NCBI GenBank assembly: GCA_964410485.1
Contig: CAYPHJ010000057.1
Location: forward strand, 1-28,684
Direction of reading: 5' to 3'
Origin: CAYPHJ01 sp964410485
GTDB lineage: Bacteria; Desulfobacterota; Binatia; UBA9968
Length of the DNA: 28,684 nucleotides
The notes under the pieces were generated by a model that did no database searches, was not told the DNA's origin, and saw only the letters and a list, made by a program, of their open reading frames with translations. Both the position numbers and the translations under genes were made by a program. Below, piece after piece: positions 23,756 through 28,684 of the stretch (positions are counted from its first letter, which is position 1; every line of letters begins with the position of its first letter).

Positions 23756-24055
23756 ATGAGTTTTTGGGTTTACATTCTGCGTTGTGCCGACAACTCCTAT
23801 TACACCGGGCATACCGATAATCTTGAAGACCGCATAGCAAAACATAAGACTGGGGAAATTGAAGGCTATACCTCGACCAGACTTCCGGTAAGATTGGTGT
23901 TCTCAGAGCAATTCTCGACTCGGGAAGAAGCTTTAAGCTGTGAGCGGCAGATTAAGGGTTGGGGTCGGAAAAAGAAGGAAGCGCTGATGCGTGAGGATTG
24001 GGCGGAAGTATCTCGGTTGGCTCGCCGAGGTCACCCTTCGAGAGCCTCAGGGTGA
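23756..24055 (+). CDS. small GIY-YIG nuclease-superfamily protein
   Basis: I start at ATG 23756 (99 residues), where MSFWVYILRCADNSYYTGHT matches the start of YhbQ/UPF0213-type single-domain GIY-YIG proteins; an earlier ATG at 23711 adds only repeat-like sequence. VYI at 5-7 and YTG at 16-18 stand for GIY and YIG. LEDRIAKH, the probable catalytic Glu in STREEALSCERQIKGW, and WGRKKKEAL follow. The last residues (GHPSRASG) are encoded by a palindromic repeat that also supplies the TGA. The gene splits hemA from hemC and is flanked by repeats, suggesting an insertion. DNA repair or homing-like activity is possible but unproven. Confidence 0.85.
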   Translation: MSFWVYILRCADNSYYTGHTDNLEDRIAKHKTGEIEGYTSTRLPVRLVFSEQFSTREEALSCERQIKGWGRKKKEALMREDWAEVSRLARRGHPSRASG

Positions 24056-24057
24056 CC
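24029..24057. repeat. palindromic repeat forming the end of the GIY-YIG gene
   Basis: GGTCACCCT (24029-24037) pairs exactly with AGGGTGACC (24049-24057) around TCGAGAGCCTC. It belongs to the same CCTTCGA/CTCAGGG repeat family as 23668-23693. The stop codon of the GIY-YIG gene lies in the right arm. Confidence 0.75.
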
Positions 24058-24119
24058 GGAGTCGTGTTATCCACATTAAAGCCCGAAGAAGCGAGAAAAC
24101 AAAGAGGATTCAGAGGGCC

Positions 24120-25055
24120 GTGACTTCTATTCGCATCGGCACGCGCGGCAGCTTGCTCGCCTTGGCGCAAGCAAACTGGGTGAGGCAAAGGCTCGATGAT
24201 CGGTGTCTGGATCTCAGAACGGAAATCGTGGTGATCAAGACAACCGGCGACCGGATTGCCGGCCTCCCGATGCAGGCGCTTCGAGGCAAAGGAGTGTTCA
24301 CCAAAGAAATTGAAGAGGCCTTGCTGGCTCGAGAAATCGATCTGGCGGTGCATTCGATGAAGGATCTGCCGCCGGAGTTGCCCCCGGGGTTGGTCATAGG
24401 CGCAGTGCCCAAAAGAGAAGATCCTCGGGATGCGCTGGTGAGCACGGGAGCTGCGCGCTTCAAGCAGCTGGCGGCCGGAGCCAAAATCGGTACCGGCAGT
24501 ATACGCCGGAAAGCTCAGGTGCTGTATCACCGGCCTGATCTCTCCGTAGTTCCGATAAGGGGCAACATTGATACGCGATTGAGAAAGCTGGACCAGGGTG
24601 AGGTGGATGCAATTATTCTGGCGGCGGCCGGGCTGAAACGGATTGGTGGTCAAGACCGGATCGTGGAGTATCTTTCAGAGAAGGTTTGCTTGAGCGCCGC
24701 AGCACAGGGAGCCCTGGGGCTCCAATGCCGGACAGACGACCCAGTTCGCGAGAAGATTATGTTTCTCCAGGACGGTGCGACCTTTCTAGAGATTGGCGCG
24801 GAAAGATCTTTCCTGAACCGGCTGGGGGCTGGCTGTCACGTGCCTGTTGGCGCTCGGGCAACGGTCACGAGAGAGCACCTGCATTTGACGGGCGTGATTG
24901 CGCATCCTGACGGAACTGAGCTTTTCCAGGATGAAATCACCGGCGCGGCGGCCAATGGCGTGGAATTGGGCCGGACGTTGGCGGAGCGTTTATTAGGGCA
25001 AGGCGCGGATAAAATCCTCGCCCTCACCCTTCCCTCTCCCAGAGGGCGAGGGTAA
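24120..25055 (+). CDS. hemC: hydroxymethylbilane synthase (porphobilinogen deaminase)
   Basis: I start at GTG 24120 (311 residues) because SIRIGTRGSLLALAQANWV is the family N-terminus and AGAGG lies upstream; the frame is open further upstream but runs into the GIY-YIG gene. The enzyme polymerises four porphobilinogens to hydroxymethylbilane. Asp82 in HSMKDLP is catalytic, and Cys239 in LGAGCHVPVGA carries the dipyrromethane cofactor. The basic GSIRRKAQ and RGNIDTRLRKL segments bind the substrate carboxylates. The last ten residues (LTLPSPRGRG) and the stop codon come from an intergenic repeat unit, giving an abnormal tail after an otherwise normal-length protein. Confidence 0.95.
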   Translation: MTSIRIGTRGSLLALAQANWVRQRLDDRCLDLRTEIVVIKTTGDRIAGLPMQALRGKGVFTKEIEEALLAREIDLAVHSMKDLPPELPPGLVIGAVPKREDPRDALVSTGAARFKQLAAGAKIGTGSIRRKAQVLYHRPDLSVVPIRGNIDTRLRKLDQGEVDAIILAAAGLKRIGGQDRIVEYLSEKVCLSAAAQGALGLQCRTDDPVREKIMFLQDGATFLEIGAERSFLNRLGAGCHVPVGARATVTREHLHLTGVIAHPDGTELFQDEITGAAANGVELGRTLAERLLGQGADKILALTLPSPRGRG

Positions 25056-25162
25056 CTAAGCTCCGCAAAGTCATTGTCATAACCAGCATGCTTGGCGTTT
25101 CTTTTGCTGCGTGCAACCGAAAATTTAAAACCCTCTCCCACTGGGAGAGCGCCGGGTGAGGG
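25021..25162. repeat. CCCTCACCC/GGGTGAGGG inverted repeat pair between hemC and hemD
   Basis: Two oppositely oriented units, 25021-25052 and 25128-25162, each contain a small palindrome (CCCTCTCCCAGAGGGCGAGG; CCCTCTCCCACTGGGAGAG). Together they are bounded by perfect 9-bp arms at 25021-25029 and 25154-25162. The left unit is translated as the hemC C-terminus. A pair of this form is typical of bipartite dispersed REP elements. Confidence 0.75.
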
Positions 25163-25180
25163 TGCAGACACTTACGCATC

Positions 25181-26008
25181 ATGGCCAACCGAGCAGTAGA
25201 TAAGCGGTCCAAGAAAACCGATCAGAAGTCCAAAGGAGTCCTTTCCGGCAAGCGGATTGTCGTTACCCGGGCGGCTTCTCAAGCTCGAGAACTGGCACAG
25301 CGTATCGAAGCGCTCGGCGGTGAAGCCATTGGGTTTCCCACGATCGAGATTCAGCCGCCACAAAGCTATGATGACCTCGACGCGGCCATTAGCGACATCC
25401 AAAGTTACGATTGGATCATCTTTACGAGCGTGAACGGCGTCGATGGATTTCTCCAGCGCCTTAACACGCTCCGGGTGTGGGTAACCGCGCTGTCTGCCCT
25501 ACGCATCGCTGCAATTGGTCCTGAGACCGCTAAACGCTTGGCACAAGTCGGGCTACGACCGGCTATTGTACCGGACCAGTACATGGCCGAGGGAATATTG
25601 GACGTCCTTGACTGCGAATCTATGCGAGACAGGCGCGTGTTAATTCCTCGAGCTGCCAAGGCGAGGGACGTATTGCCCCAAACGTTGCGTGAATGGGGAG
25701 CAACGGTAAATGTTGTGGAGACCTACCGTACTGCAATGCCAAGCGCGGAAGTCTCTGCCTTGCGCCAGCTGATCGTGGAACGAAACATCGATATGATTAC
25801 GTTTACAAGTCCGAGTACAGTAAACAATTTCATAAGCATGATGGGGTTGAAAACCCTCGCAGAGCTTCCCACCACAATCGCCATCGCTTGTATCGGCCCT
25901 ATAACGCAACAACGTGTGGAAGAATTAGGCGGCCGGGCAGATGTAGTGGCCAACGAATTTACTATTGCCGGTCTGGTTCGCGCAATTGCCGATCATTTTC
26001 GAGGGTAG
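25181..26008 (+). CDS. hemD: uroporphyrinogen-III synthase
   Basis: The 275-residue protein cyclises hydroxymethylbilane with inversion of ring D. The family is poorly conserved, but LSGKRIVVTRAASQARELAQ at about 22-41, GGEAIGFPTIEIQPP, DWIIFTSVNGVDGF, the GPETAKRL segment and MITFTSPSTVNNFISMMG near 205-222 are recognisable, and the position between hemC and hemB supports it. It is free-standing, not fused to a uroporphyrinogen methyltransferase as in some deltaproteobacteria. The first 20 residues are lysine-rich and unconserved, so a downstream start is possible. ATG 25181 follows the repeat pair by 18 bases. Confidence 0.92.
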   Translation: MANRAVDKRSKKTDQKSKGVLSGKRIVVTRAASQARELAQRIEALGGEAIGFPTIEIQPPQSYDDLDAAISDIQSYDWIIFTSVNGVDGFLQRLNTLRVWVTALSALRIAAIGPETAKRLAQVGLRPAIVPDQYMAEGILDVLDCESMRDRRVLIPRAAKARDVLPQTLREWGATVNVVETYRTAMPSAEVSALRQLIVERNIDMITFTSPSTVNNFISMMGLKTLAELPTTIAIACIGPITQQRVEELGGRADVVANEFTIAGLVRAIADHFRG

Positions 26009-26051
26009 ATAATTCGAGACGGAAGCTACCGAATCACAATAGGGGACTGGA

Positions 26052-27029
26052 ATGGAATATCCAATATACCGGCCGAGAAGGTTGCGCAGGAGCGAGAAGC
26101 TCAGGGATCTGGTCCGTGAAACGGTCTTGAGTCCCAAAAACCTCATTTATCCGCTGTTCGTTGGGCCGGGCAAGAATTCCGCGCAGCCCGTGAGTTCGAT
26201 GCCGGGTGTCGCCCAGCTCTCCGTCGATCGAGTCGCGCGCGAGTGCGAGGAAGCCGCTCGACTTGGGCTTCCCGCGGTGATCTTATTTGGAATACCTGAG
26301 CATAAAGACGCCGCCGGATCGGAGGCTTATGCCGAGGACGGAATCGTTCAGCGCGCAATCCGCGAGATCAAGCAGAGAGTTCCGGAAATCCTGGTGATTA
26401 CCGATGTATGTTTGTGCGAGTACACCGACCACGGTCACTGCGGTCTCGTCAAGGACGGTGATGTCGATAACGACAGCACGGTCGAACTGCTCTGCCGTGA
26501 AGCGCTGTCGCATGCGCGCGCAGGCGCGGACATTGTCGCTCCGTCCGATATGATGGATGGCAGGGTAGGGGCAATACGCAAGACCCTGGATGCGAATGGT
26601 TTCGACGGAGTCGCGATCATGTCATATGCAGCCAAATACGCTTCGGGGTTCTATGGTCCCTTCCGTGAAGCGGCGGAGTCGACGCCCAAATTTGGCGATA
26701 GGCGTTCATATCAGATGGACCCCGGGAATGCCGAAGAAGCGCTTCGCGAAGTCGCTCTCGATATCCAAGAAGGTGCGGATATCATCATGGTTAAACCGGC
26801 TATGGCTTATCTGGACATTGTTTGCCGGGTAAAACAGAAGTTCGGCTATCCGGTAGCGGCTTACAACGTGAGCGGTGAATATGCCATGATCAAAGCCGCC
26901 GGGCAAAACGGCTGGATCGACGAACAAAGGATCATGGTCGAGGTGCTTCTTTCGATCAAGCGGGCGGGGGCCGATATGATTCTCACCTACTTTGCAAAAG
27001 ACATGGCCCGGGTGCTAACCCCAGCGTAA
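26052..27029 (+). CDS. hemB: porphobilinogen synthase (delta-aminolevulinate dehydratase)
   Basis: The 325-residue enzyme condenses two 5-aminolevulinate molecules to porphobilinogen. Schiff-base lysines are Lys195 (SYAAKYASGFYGPF) and Lys248 (IIMVKPAMAYLDI). The metal site DVCLCEYTDHGHCG at 118-131 has three Cys (120, 122, 130), the zinc-dependent form rather than the Asp-rich magnesium form. It closes the ccsA-hemA-hemC-hemD-hemB cluster, 43 bases after hemD. The cluster order follows no strict pathway sequence, but everything from glutamyl-tRNA to uroporphyrinogen III is covered except hemL. Confidence 0.96.
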   Translation: MEYPIYRPRRLRRSEKLRDLVRETVLSPKNLIYPLFVGPGKNSAQPVSSMPGVAQLSVDRVARECEEAARLGLPAVILFGIPEHKDAAGSEAYAEDGIVQRAIREIKQRVPEILVITDVCLCEYTDHGHCGLVKDGDVDNDSTVELLCREALSHARAGADIVAPSDMMDGRVGAIRKTLDANGFDGVAIMSYAAKYASGFYGPFREAAESTPKFGDRRSYQMDPGNAEEALREVALDIQEGADIIMVKPAMAYLDIVCRVKQKFGYPVAAYNVSGEYAMIKAAGQNGWIDEQRIMVEVLLSIKRAGADMILTYFAKDMARVLTPA

Positions 27030-27091
27030 AAACATTTTAACCAGAGAGAATCCAGAGCGGCGAGCCGTAACCAAAGCAAAAACAGACGCCT

Positions 27092-27125
27092 CACCACGAA
27101 GTGTTTCATGATCTTACGCTCGCCC
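27092..27125. repeat. dispersed repeat, copy 2 (inverted relative to 27-60)
   Basis: One mismatch in 34 bases against the reverse complement of 27-60, the core reading GAAGTGTTTCATGATCTTAC. It lies in the convergent gap between hemB and the unrecognised minus-strand ORF. Confidence 0.8.
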
Positions 27126-27173
27126 CACACGATGAAAGTACCCTCACGATTGTCATCTGTCCCACCGCAGGAC

Positions 27174-27271
27174 TGTCATCCTGAACGGAAGTGAAGGATC
27201 TGCTTTTATGTTTTTTGTTCCGTTTCGAAGAAACAAGCAGATTCTTCGTGGCTGCGCTCCTCAGAATGACA
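27174..27271. repeat. TGTCATCCTGA...TCAGAATGACA inverted repeat
   Basis: The left arm (27174-27205, TGTCATCCTGAACGG through GGATCTGCTT) and the right arm (27235-27271, AAGCAGATTCTTC through CTCAGAATGACA) form an imperfect stem of about 30 bp. It matches a dispersed TCATTCTGA...AGATTCTTCG repeat seen in many soil-bacterium genomes. With the repeat at 27092 it fills most of the 296-base gap 27030-27325, which holds no gene. Confidence 0.75.
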
Positions 27272-27325
27272 TTGCGATAAGTCGCTTCTCTTCTTGGGTT
27301 GCAACGTGAGGGTGAGTTTGGGGCC

Positions 27326-27670
27326 CTAGATTAAATTCCATAAGTCCTTAACTTTACGATGGACTGTGCGCTGGCATTCTGACTCACGGCCTTCTGTATG
27401 AACTTGAGACTCGGATAAGCGAAAGATCAAAACGCGCGCCCCTTTGACCAATCGCAGCACGTACGTGCTCGAATCGGCGTCATAGTAGACATCCACCCCC
27501 ACCTCTTTGTCGATCTCACTTGCAACATTATTTGCCCAGCGTTCAATCTCGCTGGAGGCTGCGTCACCCTGTTTGTCAGTCAACATAAGCAATCTTGCGG
27601 GCGCCGGTTCGATCCAATGCATGCCCGGCGACTTCGTTGGCAAAGTCGGTGGCCGCTTCGTTACTCCCAC
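27326..27670 (-). CDS. hypothetical protein, unrecognised
   Basis: I do not recognise this 114-residue protein. It is probably soluble: there is no signal peptide or membrane segment. Its middle (SEIERWANNVASEIDKEVGV then DVYYDADSSTYVLRLVKGAR) reads like a small alpha/beta domain, and VLIFRLSESQVH follows. The C-terminus is basic (RTVHRKVKDLWNLI). The start is uncertain: GTG 27670 has a GGAG about ten bases upstream, while ATGs at 27622 and 27586 lack ribosome sites, and conserved-looking sequence begins only near residue 29. It follows a terminator after the cytochrome gene on the same strand, so it is probably transcribed separately. Confidence 0.55.
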   Translation of the reverse strand: MGVTKRPPTLPTKSPGMHWIEPAPARLLMLTDKQGDAASSEIERWANNVASEIDKEVGVDVYYDADSSTYVLRLVKGARVLIFRLSESQVHTEGRESECQRTVHRKVKDLWNLI

Positions 27671-27753
27671 AGAAGCGGGACTCCAGTGTTTGTCTGTTCT
27701 GGATTTCGGCTTCGGCAGGCCTGATATGTTTAACGCGTCACAACTACAGATGC

Positions 27754-27788
27754 AAAAAGCCCCGCAAACGTGACCGCTTACGGGGCTT
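27754..27788 (-). terminator. intrinsic terminator of the cytochrome c gene
   Basis: On the minus strand AAGCCCCG (27788-27781) pairs with CGGGGCTT (27764-27757) around a 16-base loop and runs into TTTTT (27758-27754). It lies 27 bases after the cytochrome gene's stop. Confidence 0.75.
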
Positions 27789-27814
27789 CTTTAGGCGTGG
27801 GCGTTCAGGCTTTA

Positions 27815-28282
27815 CTACTTTTTGGCCTTGCGAAAATCGGCGCGAAACATCTCGTGGCACTCGCCGCATGCACCCTCACGGGTGCTGCCCAGGGCTTTGG
27901 CCTGAGCCTCTACTTCGGCGTGATTCTTTGCCGCAGCGGCTTTGTTCAAGCGTTCTGCGGCATTACGTGCGTTTGTTAAACGTTTTTTGAACTCATCGGG
28001 CTTTTCCCAAATGTCCGGGTGCGCTCTGGATTTCGCGACAACGCTACCTTTGGGAAAGAGGTCGGCGGCTTTATCCAGGCCCTCCATGATTTCTTTTGCC
28101 TTGGTCTGAACGGTTGCATAATCTTTCGATTTTATGGCGCCTTGGATTGCCTTCGTATCGGCGCTGTTGGCCTTCATGATCTTTCTTCTGCTCTCAACAG
28201 CCTCTTCCTGAGCGAACGCCTCGACACTGAAGATAACAGCCACAAAAATTGACAACAGACTCCAGAGTATTGTACGTCGCAT
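27815..28282 (-). CDS. exported class II cytochrome c (cytochrome c'-like)
   Basis: The 155-residue protein has a signal peptide (MRRTILWSLLSIFVAVIFSV then EAFAQ, cleavage near 24) and one C-terminal haem-binding site CGECH at 139-143, in the order typical of class II cytochromes c. The N-terminal RRKIMKANSADTKAIQGAI and the alanine/lysine-rich helices fit the cytochrome c' four-helix bundle. Such periplasmic proteins bind NO or CO, or transfer electrons; cytochrome c-556 is an alternative. A GGGGG-containing ribosome site precedes ATG 28282. The small exported protein gene lies 99 bases upstream on the same strand. The haem genes a few hundred bases away are in convergent orientation. Confidence 0.88.
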   Translation of the reverse strand: MRRTILWSLLSIFVAVIFSVEAFAQEEAVESRRKIMKANSADTKAIQGAIKSKDYATVQTKAKEIMEGLDKAADLFPKGSVVAKSRAHPDIWEKPDEFKKRLTNARNAAERLNKAAAAKNHAEVEAQAKALGSTREGACGECHEMFRADFRKAKK

Positions 28283-28381
28283 CTTGCCCCCTTTGTGATG
28301 GATTTAACTCCTCTTTGAATTTTCTTAGCTCGTTGAGCGGAAGTAACGTCTCGGTCGAGCCTAACCAATTAGCGCGCCGGC

Positions 28382-28639
28382 TCACGACTTCTTCTTTAGC
28401 TTGACTCCGAGAACCTTAGCGGCCTCGTCGGCCTTCATTACCGACTCGGCGTGCATCTTCTCGTTATGGAGCTTCTGCGCTTCAGCAATAAGGAGCTTGG
28501 CCTCTTTAGCCTTCGCATCATCTGCCTTTAACTTCCCCACGGCTGCATTCAACTGTTTGATAAGCGTGGGGCACTGACCGGCTACGGCAGGACTGGCCAG
28601 GAATAACAAAACAGCTATTGTACCCATGATTAACTTCAT
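28382..28639 (-). CDS. small exported helical protein, unrecognised
   Basis: The 85-residue protein has a signal peptide (MKLIMGTIAVLLFLASPAVA, cleaved near 20), then a single Cys (GQCPTL) and a mature part of about 65 residues rich in Ala, Lys and Glu (KLKADDAKAKEAKLLIAEAQ), likely one or two helices or a helical hairpin. AAGGAG stands before ATG 28639. It has no haem motif. It is upstream of, and on the same strand as, the cytochrome c'-like gene, so a shared transcript is plausible. Function unknown; a periplasmic helical or metal-binding protein is a guess. Confidence 0.75.
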   Translation of the reverse strand: MKLIMGTIAVLLFLASPAVAGQCPTLIKQLNAAVGKLKADDAKAKEAKLLIAEAQKLHNEKMHAESVMKADEAAKVLGVKLKKKS

Positions 28640-28684
28640 AACGGCTCACTCCTTTCGGCGCACAGACGATCAAAGCTGTGATTT

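Noticed and set aside
23991..24119. Upstream extension of hemC
   Set aside because: The extension is unlike HemC, overlaps the GIY-YIG gene and repeat, and GTG 24120 directly precedes the conserved N-terminus.
27600..27622. tRNA T-arm-like GGTTCGATCC
   Set aside because: No acceptor stem, anticodon arm or CCA context can be built around it, and it lies in an open reading frame.

Overview
The window (28,684 bases, about 55% GC by eye) is a gene-dense chromosomal segment of a Gram-negative bacterium. LPS inner-core genes (a Kdo/WaaP-type kinase, a WaaE-like glycosyltransferase, and the two halves of the heptose pathway as separate genes) imply an outer membrane. The ccsA-hemA-hemC-hemD-hemB cluster, a free-standing MutL with an endonuclease motif and several families of short palindromic repeats fit a deltaproteobacterial-grade lineage (Desulfobacterota, Binatota, NC10/Rokubacteria or relatives). 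That placement is inference; no rRNA or other phylogenetic marker settles it. Most genes are housekeeping. No prophage, CRISPR array, tRNA, rRNA or transposase gene was seen.

Layout. 1-3.2 kb: LPS core genes, with the remains of a deleted and frameshifted GT4 glycosyltransferase between the GT2 gene and rfaE1. 3.2-6.9 kb: a tightly packed run rfaE1-yicC-gmk-spoT with two ATGA overlaps and no rpoZ. 7.0-7.7 kb (minus): rfaE2 (hldC) then rpmB. 7.8-10.1 kb: a UbiD-family decarboxylase facing an exported DUF151-PDZ protein; the ubiD terminator hairpin lies inside the 3' coding end of the opposing gene. 10.3-13.0 kb: mutL-miaA. 13.0-13.4 kb: a 314-bp transposase-less element with 11-bp perfect terminal inverted repeats. 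13.4-17.3 kb: a COG0523/CobW GTPase, an SDR with Ala at the usual catalytic Ser position, an O-methyltransferase and an RluA-type pseudouridine synthase.

17.5-21.2 kb (minus): a small metallothionein, and a dipeptide-type ABC importer (binding lipoprotein plus two permeases, no ATPase gene) flanked on both sides by a related short repeat. 21.4-27.0 kb: haem biosynthesis, from a CcsA/HemX-type membrane protein through glutamyl-tRNA reductase, porphobilinogen deaminase, uroporphyrinogen-III synthase and porphobilinogen synthase, interrupted by a small GIY-YIG gene between hemA and hemC. 27.3-28.6 kb (minus): an unrecognised ORF, an exported class II cytochrome c (cytochrome c'-like) and a small exported helical protein.

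The most distinctive property of the window is its load of at least seven families of short inverted repeats in intergenic gaps. Two of them have become coding: the C-termini of hemC and of the GIY-YIG protein are read through repeat units. One repeat occurs as near-identical inverted copies near the two ends of the window. I found no convincing new multi-gene system; the best leads are the coding/terminator overlap, the exported DUF151-PDZ protein, the SDR active-site change, the cytochrome c'/small-protein pair and the repeat families.
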